Shown here piece by piece: positions 10,439-21,745 of a DNA stretch of 64,000 nt. The stretch comes from Desarmillaria ectypa (Eukaryota; Basidiomycota; Agaricomycetes; Agaricales; Physalacriaceae), in assembly GCA_030407005.1 (NCBI GenBank), contig JAUDYN010000003.1:1798001-1862000 (forward strand), given 5' to 3'. The translations under genes were made by a program, and so were the position numbers. Every line of letters starts with the position of its first letter. The stretch's first letter is position 1. Below the pieces are notes generated by a model. It was not told the DNA's origin. It saw only the letters and a list, made by a program, of their open reading frames with translations, and did no database searches.

Positions 10439-13400
10439 ATGGACGTCTATACAACTTCTTTCACTTATCCACGCCGGTCGCGACACATTCATTCTCCCTC
10501 TTCATCCCTCGACTACGCGTCGGGTGCAGAGCTCAGAGGTGCACCAACAGAGCCTTTTCCTACTCCACACATTCTCCAGCAGCATGTAAACACTTCTAGT
10601 ATTCCTTCAGAAGCCGACACTGAGGCCATTGCCAAGCTCGCCATGCTTGCCGGCACTTTGCATGGTTGTCATGTCTCTTATTTCTTGACCGACCAAGGTC
10701 GCGGCTGGAATTTTCACATCACCGGCTCGTACCAGCAGGTCATGATTACTCGTGGTATGATATTAAAAGAGTGTCCTGTCCAGGTGCGTAGCCTTTTTTC
10801 CCCATCCTATCCTAATAGCTGACACCGTCCCAGCACCGCGCCGCAATCAAGGTTACACGTTCAGAGATCCTCGATTCCCCTTCCTCGAAGCCTGCACTCA
10901 AGCCGGAGGTTAGACGTCGACTCGACGACATCGCTTCCCAGACTCTGGCCCACATAGCCGTCGTGAACAGCCCTCTGTCGCTCTCAAGTCGCACGCCCCC
11001 AGATGGGATCAGTAGCAGCGCTGGTTGGTCAGGGCTCGAGACAGAACGTATATGCGAGCTTGTCGTGACAGGGCCCGGGGACTCTGTTGACTTGGCCAGG
11101 GTTCGGTTGCTGGTCATGCTTGACGAACTGGTGCGTTCCTGCCATGTTTTTCAGCGCTTCAAACTTACACGCCTCGCAGAGTGGTCTTAAATCCGAAATG
11201 TGCGAGATTGATTACAAACTCGCCTCTATCATCGCTGGAAAGAAACGCGGTGTTCTTCAGTCTATTCAGGAAGAGACCGCCACAAACATCTATCTGCCTT
11301 CCCCGTTGCAGGGTCTGGTGGGACCTGATATTTCCCTTTCCCCGGGCACGACGGGCAGCTCCCGTTCGAATAGTGTGATCTGGATCACAGGCGAGTTTTT
11401 TGGGGTGCAACGTGCACGAGACATGTTGTATAAAGTGTCAGCTACGAAGGTAAGATTGTTATACCAAAGTTCTCGTCCGCCTTCTCACAATATGTAGAGC
11501 AAGTCGGTCATTTCGAGAGACACCGCTATTTTACCACGCAAGCTGGACTGGATGGTGACAGACCGACCTGACGACCTCAAGTCTATAATGAGCGACAATG
11601 CCACGTTCATACAGTTCCCCCCTCTAGGTAGCTCCACCAGCCTCATCACCGTCTTTGGGGACAGCCGTGTCAACATACAACGCACAATGCGCTCCATCAT
11701 GCAACTTGTACGTCGGACAATATCGGTTTCCTCTTGCTGCTCAATCTATTTGTAGGCTTGCAACTATTACGTTGGATCTTTCTGGCTTTTGCCCGTTCAA
11801 TTCAATGCACTCTTACCACCCACGACCCTGGGCGCTAGTCAAGTTTCCACACTCCTCAAACAAATTTCGATTACGACTGGTGCAGAGGTCGTTTTCAAGA
11901 GCATGTGTTTTGAGATGCACGGTCTAGAGCATGAAGTGAGAGCCGCAGTCAGCATGGTCATGGAACTGGATCTCATCAAAGTATGGCTTCCTAGTATCAG
12001 TACGGTCGTCGGTTTTTAATCCTTTTTACAGACTTTCCAGCATGAAATACGTTTTCAAATCGAGCTATCAAATGAGCATCGCGAATTCATTAGTGGGAAG
12101 AAGAACGGCAAAATAAACAAGATTATGCAGACGACTAATGTCAAAATCAAGTTCGAGACGTTTAACGACCACAACTTCCTCATCGACATATCTGGACCCG
12201 ACAATTCTGTTTTGCAGGGACTCTCACTACTCCAAGAAGAGCTTCCAGCGGAAATATCCTTCCATGTCCCGGAGGCCTATCACAAACGCATCATCGGTGT
12301 CGGTGGAAGGAGCATTCAGCGTATCATGAAGAAGTATGGTGTATATGTCAAGTTCTCCAATGCTGAGGAGTTTGCTGCTTTGGGGGGCTATAACGACAAT
12401 GACGATAATGTTGTGGCAAGGACTCCGGCCAAAAATGCTATTAATCTGGACAATCTCAAGCAGTCAGTGATGGAGCTGGTCAGCCCTAAGGTAATGATCA
12501 TCTAATGTCTTATAAACAATCTACTTATAATAATATCCAGGACAAGGACTTCGTCAACGAAACGGTTGCCATACCTCGGAGGTATCATCGTACACTTCTG
12601 GGGGAGAAAAGTATCTTCATTCATGACATCGAAACGAAGACAAACTCTCACGTCCGGTTCCCGGACAAGGAGACGGCGTCAGACATCGTGACGATATTCG
12701 GACCTGAAAGTCAAGTTCAGATCGCCGCTGCTATGCTTTTGGTACGGCCTACTTCAAGGTTTCGCCTATTCCACTGACACTCGTCTCCAGGAACATGTTC
12801 CGTTCGAAGCAGATATGGCCGTACCCTCGAGCTCTGAAATTCCCCGGATCTGCAACTCACCCGAATTTCTCACGTTCGCCGAAGGTATCAAGCGTGATTT
12901 GCAGGTGTCCATCGTACCTAACCTCAAAACTGTCACCGCGAATGGGACTTCTGCCTCCGATGTGTCACCAGAGTACACATTCAAGTTCCGTTGCCAGCGA
13001 AGTAATAGCGACTTCCTCATTACTGCTCGCGAGATGCTTGAGCAGTTCCTGGTTAATCACAACATCCATGTCTATCCCTCACCGACATCTCACACGCACA
13101 AACGCGGAGATTCGTTTGCGGAAGCGTTCCCACACTTTGATAGCAAGGTTCTTTCAGCAGCAGCCAAGACTCGAGGTAAGCCTTTGTTAACCGTCTCGGG
13201 CATTACTCATCCCTTCGTTTTCAGTGGAGTCAGTAGATCTGGGACGTTCAGATCCTGTCCTTGGAGACCGGCGGTTACGATTGGCTAATTCATCTCCCGA
13301 TGTGAAAGCTCTCTTCAACTCACCGGCATACATCTACAATTTTGAAGAGCATGAAGATACCCAAGGCGCATATGGCCCTGGCCCTACACTTGAGTATTGG

Positions 13401-13856
13401 TCACCGTTACCCCCTATTGTACGTTTCTTGTAAGGTTCTAGTTCCGGTGATGCTTACAGATCACAGGGATCCGGCATACCTTCTCGCACACGCCATACCG
13501 AGGATGCTTTGAAACGAGGCTCGGACTCGCTACTCGAAGCAAAATTGAAGGAACAGATATCTAAACCCCGCTCTCTGACGAATCGGGCCCAGTCCCTTGA
13601 CTTGACTTATTCCCTCTCTCGAATCACGGAATCGTCCTCCGGTCTTCCACCAGACTCGCCAACAACTTCAACGGGCGACAATGGCGGAAATTCGAGTCCG
13701 ACATCAGCTACTGCCCCATCCTTCCCCAGTGTGTATGGTCCACCCATGTCGTCACGCTCTGCCGTCATCGGTGTACCCCAGATGTCGGGCGGGACGTATG
13801 AAGCTGATGATGTGGATGCTGAAGCTTCGCGGATGATGTCAAATCTGGGTTTATGA
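10439..13856 (+). CDS. Multi-KH-domain RNA-binding protein (bicaudal-C/vigilin-like)
   Basis: Ten exons (10439-10783, 10834-11130, 11180-11449, 11498-11707, 11756-11980, 12032-12490, 12541-12741, 12791-13175, 13225-13418, 13467-13856) give 991 residues. At least four KH-type GxxG loops are visible: IIAGKKRGVLQSIQEET, FISGKKNGKINKIM, RIIGVGGRSIQRIM (the most canonical) and a weaker LLGEKSIFIHDIE. The N-terminus is Ser/Tyr-rich and the C-terminus is Ser/Pro/Thr-rich and likely disordered. KH arrays bind single-stranded RNA, so a role in mRNA localisation or stability is likely but not shown. Fungal relatives are mostly unstudied. All introns are GT-AG. Confidence 0.85.
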
Positions 13857-14152
13857 TGTTCTGTGAACTCTTCTTCCCAGAAGACGGAGTCTACATAAAA
13901 AGCCGAAGGATATATCGGACAATACATTCCTCAATTCTACTTTACTATCCTACATTTTTACCCTTCGTCTTCACCGATTACCATTCGGTTTGTATCTAAG
14001 TACCTACACTGAAACACATTTCACCATTTTCGCTATATCTCATTTCCAGTGTACAGTTTGCTTCCTACAATAGTGGGCTGGTCGTATCGTTATACTTTCA
14101 CTAATAGAAATTTAATGGTATGAATGTCAATGAAAAAGGTGGTATCAATAAA

Positions 14153-15732
14153 TTAGTTCACGATCCAAGGTACTTCGTACATAACGAAATCGAAAAAGTC
14201 CTGTTCCATTAGTGATTGATATTCTCCCACAAAGTCGTCTGAATTCTTCATCTTCGATTGTGCACCGCTGGCGCGCGAGCCAAGATATGAGAAATGTGAC
14301 TGCAGTATGCCAAATAGCCTCTTTGCTGACTTGGCTTCCGGCTGAAAAAGGAGATAAGAGTAAGTATGTCCCGCCATCACATGTAGACAGGTATACCTTA
14401 ATAGCAAGCCCAGTATAGTTCGCGGGAAGGCCGTATCTGAGCACGCTCTCAACAAATAGACGAATAACTTTGAGGTGTACAAGAAGTTGGAAAGATTCAG
14501 AGAAATTCGTCCGTGACAAGTGGAGAAGCTCAGTCTGATTCCTTGTGAGCTCAGGTTCCAACATAATGATTAAAAGCCTACATACCCAAAGCTCCTTTTC
14601 CGTGGTATCTGTGGTTTGGAGCTCTTGGTGTTGATTGTCAATGTCCTCTTCGGAATACACAAAGTCTCGCACGATGAACCTATTCAGATGGGTATCTACG
14701 GATGACGAAGGAATGCGAAGGTGACTCGTACTTATTCTCGCGGCATTTCTGCACGAAGCCATCATGCACTCGTCTGAATACAACGACGCTGTATAGAGTA
14801 TACTCGTCATCGGAAGCGATGGGCCTGATGTGGTCAGATTCGAAATGACGTAGCAGAAATCGACGCACTGGGCTGAACGAGGTACCACCATTGACGCCAA
14901 TCTTTCGTATGTAGAATTCCAGTCCTTGACCAAATTTCTATAAGCATATAAGCCATTCACGATCGTCACTCATTCCCTCGACTAAACGTACCTGGGGACA
15001 GCAACCAAGACCGTTTCAAGATATTCAGAGTCGCCTATGAAGTCCTCTTTAGACACGATGTCCACCAAAGAACGAACGGAAAGGTTCCCACTGAGACGAC
15101 ATCAGCGAGTTATTCATCGATATTGGGAAACGCACGTCTTCTTTCGCTGCATCTGCACTAAAGAACCTTTCACCAAGTTGTAATTTGTCAACTTTGCTCG
15201 CATAGAGTTGTCAATCGATGTCATTTCCTTTATAGTAGCGTCCATGATCAGCGATATTATTGTTCCAAAGTGCACCAACCTTGTTCAGCGTGTCAACCAT
15301 CTCTCTGAGTCCCTTCTGTACGCCGTACCGGCCTTCGTTCCATTTCCAATTATCCAGAACGTAGCTATCAACGCTTCTCTCGTTTACTAAGACGTGTTGC
15401 GCCAGTCTTGAAGGATCGTTGTTTAACAGATTTCGCAAAGTGTCGACAACCTTTGCTACAGTAGCGGTAAAGTACGTCTCTTGCTTCGGAAGGTCTTCGG
15501 ATAGAGCAATAAGCAGGTCTAATGTTCCTGTCTTTATATTCTGCTGTCAAATGGCTCCTGGGGGTGCGTAGATAGAAAGTACCTTGAATGACGGTATGCT
15601 GAATTGTGATATCGAGTTAGGAGGATAAGTTTTCAACTGCTGGATGACTTTATGGATGATCTCCTGGTGGACGCCTTCCGAGTCTCCATTCAGTGGAATA
15701 GAAATCAGCCAAGTACTTTGGTCGGAAGGCAT
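14153..15732 (-). CDS. VMA5: V-type proton ATPase subunit C
   Basis: Stalk subunit that bridges the V1 and Vo sectors of the vacuolar proton pump and is released during reversible disassembly. Nine exons (15583-15732, 15280-15540, 15136-15227, 14992-15090, 14869-14937, 14732-14824, 14586-14679, 14397-14534, 14153-14341) give 394 residues, the family length. Blocks: [11 protein letters not shown] at the start, then [71 protein letters not shown] and the C-terminus [17 protein letters not shown]. It is head to head with the sulfurtransferase at a distance of 127 bp. Confidence 0.95.
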
Positions 15733-15859
15733 GACAAGTACGTGTCGTGGTCGTAGTCGAAGTCCGTGATGTAGGCAGCAGCACCTATTGCAGTGCTGGT
15801 GTCTTTGGCCCTATTTGAAATCAAAGCCTTCCTTCGATCTCACCACCAGTTGAATCAGG

Positions 15860-17145
15860 ATGCTCTTCAATTCGCTGCTAAAGAGCACTTTACGAGTCCC
15901 CTTCTCGCGTGCATTTGCCTCCTCTTCCAATGTAGCTCCTTTGGTCTTGTCTCCCCCCCAATTGCGCGAGATATTGCAATCAAAAACCCCAGTCTCTGTG
16001 CTGGATGCTTCTTGGTTTATGCCCAACAATCCTCGCAGTGCAAAGAGCGAATTTATTGCGAAGAGAATACCAGGATCCCAGTTTTTGGACCTAGATGAAG
16101 TGGCTAGCTCTCATCACTTTGGCCTCAAACATATGATGCCCACGGAACGCGTATTCGCGGATGCGTGTGGTATGTAGTATCATTTATCTATCTATCTCCC
16201 TGCGGAAGACTTAAGTGAACCTGGTCACGGTACTCAGAAAAATTTGGAATCGAGCCTGTATCTCACGTTGTGATGTGAGTCGATCCAGGTTCCGTGTCCT
16301 CAGTCGTCCTAATCCCCCCAATCTAGATACGACAGTCACGGCATCTTTTCCTCACCTCGCGCTTTGTTCATGTTCAGATCTTTCGGCCACACTAACTCCA
16401 GTGTCGTCAACGGTGGCTTGCCATACTGGGAGAACTTGGGTTTTCCTATTGAAGAGGGACCCGCTTCCGTGCCGAAGCCAGCTGAATATCCAACGCCAAC
16501 GCTCGATGTGTCAGCTATTCGCAGTGCGCTCAGGGTCTCGCCTTACTGTTCTCGATTGTCGCTTACAGTCGTCTCTGTCAGATTATGAACAAATGGTTAC
16601 CAATTCAACCTCGCGATCTGTCGGCGCCGACATTGTATTAGACGCGCGTTCCCGGGGCAGGTGAAATCTACTAAGCACAATCAAGTGATTTAGTTTGCAA
16701 ATTATCAACTTTACAGGTTTACAGGCGCAGATCCCGAGCCACGGCCCGGTCTGGAGTCTGGACACATACCTCGTTCGTTCTCGCTGCCGTTCAATATTTT
16801 CTTACATCAACAAACCACGGCTTCAAATTCAACTTACACAACCCTGCGTCCCATTCCGGAAATTCGCCAAGCGTTAGTTGATGCTATTGGAGACAAGCAG
16901 GTCGAAGCAATCCTGAAGGGGGATGCATCTGTCGTGACCACTTGTGGAAGTGGGATGACTGCCGCTGTACTCTGGTTAGGTTTGAAACTATTGGGTGCCC
17001 ACAAAATTGGGCTGTACGACGAGGTTGGTCCTCCGAATATCTGTCAATACGAAACGCACGCTGATCTTTATCACTCTTTTTCATCTCGCAGTCGTGGACT
17101 GGCTATGCTATGCGCGACTCGAGCAAAATTGACAAGACTATTTAA
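15860..17145 (+). CDS. 3-mercaptopyruvate sulfurtransferase (two-domain rhodanese)
   Basis: Transfers sulfane sulfur from mercaptopyruvate, or another donor, to a thiol acceptor; relatives such as yeast Tum1 feed tRNA thiolation and cysteine catabolism. Exons 15860-16169, 16238-16274, 16327-16523, 16582-16660, 16717-17023 and 17092-17145 give 327 residues. The N-terminus MLFNSLLKSTLRVPFSRAF looks like a mitochondrial presequence. The first rhodanese domain contains SVLDASWFMP and PGSQFLDLDEV. The second has VLDARSRGRFTG and the active-site loop TTCGSGMTAAV. CGSG at the catalytic Cys points to mercaptopyruvate use; CRKG would indicate thiosulfate. Confidence 0.92.
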
Positions 17146-17413
17146 AGAACGGGCGTTCATGTTACAAATGTACAGTAGGCCGCAATGATTCTACTCGTAG
17201 TTCTTCCGCGGACTTTCAGCTTCCGACTTTCAAGTCTCCAAACAAGTAAATGGCTGGTCCTCAAGAAGCTCCCTGGCGTATGACATTTGTACAGCGGAAT
17301 AATATTAATACAATAAATATCATGGTAAAAATACAGCAACACGGACAGCCCGCACAGAAGGCGTCTACAGCCTTAACCCAAATGAATACACACTGAAACA
17401 CGCGACATTACTA

Positions 17414-17965
17414 TCACACAAACTCTTGTAGTACATCCATGAAGGGCGGCGGCGGCAGATGCGGTAGCTTTCCCAAGACTTGGGCGGCTATCAGAAAGGG
17501 TCAATGAGAAAACGGAGCTACAATGTTTTCACTCACGCCTTCCGCTGTACATGACCTCGACACGGTGACTCTTTCCTTTTCGAAATATAGTCAACCTCCA
17601 GCTGATAAGGATTAGAAACAGCATGAACAACACGACACAGATAGACGTACCTCTCCAAAACAAGGACGTTAAAGCCCTTCTTAGCAACTTGTTGGATGAG
17701 TTGTTGTCGCGAAAAAGTTACTGCGTTTCGGAGGGCGGTGTGGGTCAGGTGGTTAACCTCGAAAACATATGTCCCCCGAGTTTCTGCGTCACTAACGGCG
17801 ACGATGTCAAGGGAATCTGTCTCGTAAATGAGACGCGAGAATTGACGATGGGGGCATGCTAGGGAACGCACCTTCGTCTTCATAATACATGTAAACTGGC
17901 TTTACGGCCTTGCTATCAACCACCTCCCAGGGTGCCTCCCAATGGCGGCGAAACTTGAACAACAT
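17414..17965 (-). CDS. Small protein of unknown function
   Basis: Four exons (17872-17965, 17651-17816, 17537-17601, 17414-17487) sum to exactly 132 residues with good splice sites, which supports a real gene. The product starts MLFKFRRHWEAPWEV and contains GTYVFEVNHLTHTALRNAV, SWRLTIFRKGKSHRVEV and a proline-rich end (LPPPPFMDVLQEF after LPH). There is no signal peptide or membrane segment. The first residues are the least certain because other in-frame starts exist upstream. I do not recognise a characterised family. The gene converges with the sulfurtransferase. Confidence 0.6.
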
Positions 17966-18371
17966 CAGATAGAGAAAGGAAAGAAACCCTATAGTTTGGG
18001 GGACAGGTGGCAGAATAAGCAGATAGCGGCTTTTGCATATCACAACTCCTTTATAGCACCGTCCTCCTTTATAATCTAGTCAGTTAGAGAGCACTGCCAC
18101 TTATAGTACACGGCTACCACAGGTAAATGTTGTAAGCGTGCTTATGCAAATCGGATGCGGCACCGTGACTCAATTAACAATCGGCGCGTTCCGGCTGTCA
18201 ATGAAACAGTAAAAATGAATACCTTTTCGCCAGCATCATTCAATGGCTCGGAGAAGTTCCCCTTCTCATCCGATAAGAGTAATCTCGGAGAACGTTCAAT
18301 CCCATAGCGGCCTCGAGTCGGAGTCATTTCAGAAAATATGTCGGACATAACATTGTCACCGTCATCATTTA

Positions 18372-19182
18372 TTACATGAAGAGGAATGCCATGGTACCAA
18401 CAATACATACAACGACCCCGGACAACGACAGGGAGCTCGCAAGGGGTGCAGAATTAGAACCCGAGCTGGAGCCAGAATTCGAACCTGTCGAGTTCGACGT
18501 GGCATTCGTACAAGTTGCATCTATGCTCTGGGAAAGACTAAAGTTGCTCAACAACGTCAGGTCAGCGCACTTGTACCATCATCAGCATCGTGTTAAGCCA
18601 AGGAGAAAATATAACGGTACCTGATAGAGCTGTGCATCGCCTCCATTGAACAAGATCTGTTCGCTAACACGTTAATTCATAGCGTGGCTTGATAACTTGA
18701 AGCGCACCTGAATAGTCGCGTTTTGGCCGTTCGTAAGACCAGTAGCATTCGTGGAGGAAAGGTTCAAAGGAAGGCAGAAAATTCCTTCTCCTTGTAGTTG
18801 GAAAAACGGCACGATTTGCTTGAAATCATCAAACGAGGTTGGGTTGGACGACGTGCTCAGGTACACAGCCGCTAAATCATTTATGTCAGTGAGGCCATAC
18901 ATACCACGAAACTTGCGCCGTGCCTGTCCATGTAGGATGCTCCGAATTTAGGGAGAAAAAGCCACTGTCAAGTGGGAACTCGGTTCTATTTTGTGCAACC
19001 GAGTTGTATCCGTCTAAAAAGCGCAATAAGCGACCTGATAGTGTCGGGAAGAGAGGTGATAACATACCACAAAACGTTGGTTCATTGTCCTCGTTGAAAG
19101 CTCCTCGAGGATCAGGGAATTGAAGTTGGAAGTGGGCACTGACCACTGAGGCGAAGACGGCCGCGAGAAGGAAGAACTTCAT
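18372..19182 (-). CDS. X325/BIM1-like GPI-anchored protein, copy A
   Basis: Belongs to the LPMO-like X325 family (copper acquisition factor BIM1-like domain). The signal peptide [16 protein letters not shown] ends just before His, giving the N-terminal histidine ([11 protein letters not shown]) that coordinates copper in this family. Five exons (19068-19182, 18924-19013, 18708-18871, 18621-18656, 18372-18569) give 200 residues. FDDF follows NPTS, and CADLTL precedes a Ser/Asn-rich stalk and a hydrophobic tail ([14 protein letters not shown]) that is a GPI signal. Known members bind copper at the cell surface and are not shown to cleave polysaccharide. The second intron seems to start with GC (GCACGG) where copy B has GT. 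It is tandem with copy B. Confidence 0.85.
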
Positions 19183-19443
19183 TTTTCTTTGGTTTTGGAG
19201 GCTGAATGAATAGAGAGGCTGAGCAACGGTAAAAATGCATCTCGTCACCCTTTATACTCGGTGTGAACTAGCAATATTACGTCTATGTTCAGAATCAAAA
19301 AGTTTTTTTTAACCTGTTTGCTCATGATTGTCTCCCATCAATATCAATGATCATCAAGGCGTCATCAAAGCATATGGATCAATATTTATAACATTCTAGA
19401 GAGTATGATTTCGAATAACTATAAGTATTATAATATTGATTCA

Positions 19444-20316
19444 TTAAATAAATGACAAGATGGCAACCGCGAGAACTCCCACAGCAGTGTAGATTGGGCT
19501 GACAGACATCCCAAGAGCACTGTTTGAATTGGCGGATTGCGACGCTGTGCTACTAGTAGTTGTCTGAGAAGCAGAACTTGTGGCTGTCGTCGTCGTCGTC
19601 GTCGTGTTGGAGCATGTCACATTGGATGGAATTTCATAGCTGCTGGACAGTGTCAAGTCGGCGCACTGGGTCACGGCAAGATTCAGAATCGCTACCAGTT
19701 TAGATACTAAGAAACGACAAACCTGATATAAGCTGCCATCTGAGCCATCGAGCACAATCTTGGCACATTGAAAAATAAGTACGCACGTCACCTTTACTCA
19801 AATGCTTTTAAGTTACCTGAATCGTGACGTTGGCGCCGTCCTCAACTCCAGCAACCCCTGTGGAATTAAGAGGCAACGGAATGCAGAATGTTCCCCCGTT
19901 CGCTTCTCGAGCCCAAGAGCGTACAAGTTGTTGTTCTCCATTAGACGTAAAGTTGTCGAAGGACGTAGGATTCTGCACAGTGGATAACAACACTCCAGCT
20001 AGCGGAAAGCCGGTAAGGGATAGGCAAAAAGTTGACGAATTTTGAATATGTTACCTGTAAATCCAGTGTGCCCTGTACTGAGACTAAAGAATCCACCCGA
20101 GAGCGGGAACTGGCTTCTGTTACTGACTGCATTGGTATAACCACCTGGAATAAAGATGAGCCATGTTTCAAAGATCGTGACAACTGGGTACTTGCCACAG
20201 AAATCAGGTTCAGTGTCGGACACAAAGATACCGCGAGGTTCGGGGTACAACAAACGGAAATGAGCACGCGTTACACCAGCCCAGAAGGCCAATAGTCCAA
20301 TGAACGCTAGTTGCAT
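19444..20316 (-). CDS. X325/BIM1-like GPI-anchored protein, copy B
   Basis: Paralogue of copy A with the same five-exon plan (20196-20316, 20055-20144, 19817-19998, 19723-19758, 19444-19665; exons 2 and 4 are 90 and 36 nt in both), giving 216 residues. The signal peptide MQLAFIGLLAFWAGVTRA leaves an N-terminal His (HFRLLYPEPRG). Later blocks are GGFFSLSTGHTGFT, NPTSFDNF, GTFCIPLPL and CADLTL. A Thr/Ser-rich stalk and a hydrophobic GPI signal end the protein. The first intron begins GCAAGT while copy A has GT there. Expected role: cell-surface copper binding. The upstream region 20317-20400 holds a TATA-like tatatagata. Confidence 0.85.
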
Positions 20317-20934
20317 GATAAGTTTCGCCAAGAGGCTATGGAATATGCAAAACTGCCCAAAGATTGAGTATCCTTGCTCTTCTTATATAGATAATGAGCG
20401 CTGGCCTTATCCGCCGGCGAGTTTCAATGCATAAAATTTTTTTTGCTGCCAAAAATCTTGGCATATCGAGCCAAGCTCAACACAAAGACAAAATGAGCTG
20501 ACAAAAACAATTCGTAGAGACGTCGAAATGACTTGCTCGGATAGGCTCGGACGCCTTGGACCCAGGTACAGAAGCATGTGCTTCCCAAAGTACAAGATAT
20601 GCCGTTGCAAAATATTTCTTGGTTAATGGAGTTGTAAAGTTGGAGGAGGAAGAGTCAAGAAGAGTACGGGCAAGAATGCGAGATTCATCGGTGAACGAAG
20701 GTGAATAATAGTCCTGCGTCAGCTTGTAATCCTTCCGTAGACGCGCATATCCTTGTTTCCACGTCAATAGTATTCCGAATGAACTTGTCAAAAGACTGAA
20801 TGGTAGGAACAGAAGAAATCTGCGAAGATCGGATTCCTGCGCGGACCTTCGGATCGATGTCGTAATCCTGGGTAATCTTAAAACAAGCGTTGCGTACTCA
20901 GCTCGAGAGCTTTATCATCTTATCGTCCTACAAA
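20317..20934. other. Intergenic between X325 copy B and rhodanese
   Basis: Promoter space for two divergent genes. A minus-strand open stretch at about 20477-20880 has protein-like composition (YARLRKDYKLTQDYY), but no start, family or splice structure could be supported, so it is not called as a gene. Confidence 0.4.
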
Positions 20935-21570
20935 ATGTTGCGCCCAACGCTTCAGGCCGCAAGGATGGCCACCTGTTATTCCACTCGCCTCATCCTAGCA
21001 TTTCGTCCAGTTTTGCTTCGTGCTCGATTCGAATCGACGGTGCCCCCACCCAATTCTGATGACAAGGCCGCCTGGAAGGCTGCAAGGGACCGTGCCGACG
21101 ATTTAATTAGAGACTGGGATGCCAAGGTCATAACTTACGAAGAGTTGAAGCCAAAGACAGAGAGCCCGAGTCCTGTAAGATATTTAACTGCGACTTGGAG
21201 CTACGTCGTTGACCCCAATCCTCGGCAGGACGCCTATCTCGTTGACGTCCGTGAACCAGACGAAGTCACGCAAGGCATGATCCCCTCTGCAGTCAACATA
21301 CCACTGACGGTGCTCGGAGATGCCCTGCATATGTCTCCAGAAGAGTTTTCAACAAAATTTGGCTTCAAGAAGCCTGGAGTACGACAAGAAATTACCTTTT
21401 ACTGTCGAAGCGGGAAGCGGAGTACCTCAGCTAGTGATGTCGCGAAGCGAAACGGATATACCAAGTGTGTTTTATCATTTCTGCAATCTGTATCAAACTG
21501 ATGTCGCTTCAGTATCCTCAACTTCAAAGGGTCGTGGCTTGATTGGGTAGAAAGGGAAACGAAAAAATAG
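20935..21570 (+). CDS. Mitochondrial single-domain rhodanese
   Basis: Thiosulfate sulfurtransferase-like protein. Exons 20935-21174, 21229-21464 and 21513-21570 give 177 residues. The first 40 residues are rich in Arg, Ala and Thr with no acidic residues (MLRPTLQAARMATCY), a typical mitochondrial presequence. The rhodanese domain has DAYLVDVREPDEV, IPSAVNIPL and the catalytic loop FYCRSGKRSTSA with its Cys. The fungal tail FKGSWLDWVE is reached only after the last intron. Yeast relatives are RDL1/RDL2-like. The physiological substrate is not known from sequence. Confidence 0.88.
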
Positions 21571-21745
21571 CATGTTGTAATGGGCGTCAACCAATAATTA
21601 TAGTACTTCCTTTCCATTGATGGTCCTTACGTTCTAAACTACCAATCCGAGTTCTGGAAACTTTAAGGATCGTCGTTCCCACATTCTCGGAGAACTCTTT
21701 TTTGTGACGAATCACATCTCATCCTTTTCCTCTCCCATCTTCGAA

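Noticed and set aside
20477..20880. Possible minus-strand gene between X325 copy B and the rhodanese
   Set aside because: The composition is protein-like in two adjoining frames, but there is no convincing start, splice pair or known motif, and it sits in the only promoter space for two genes.
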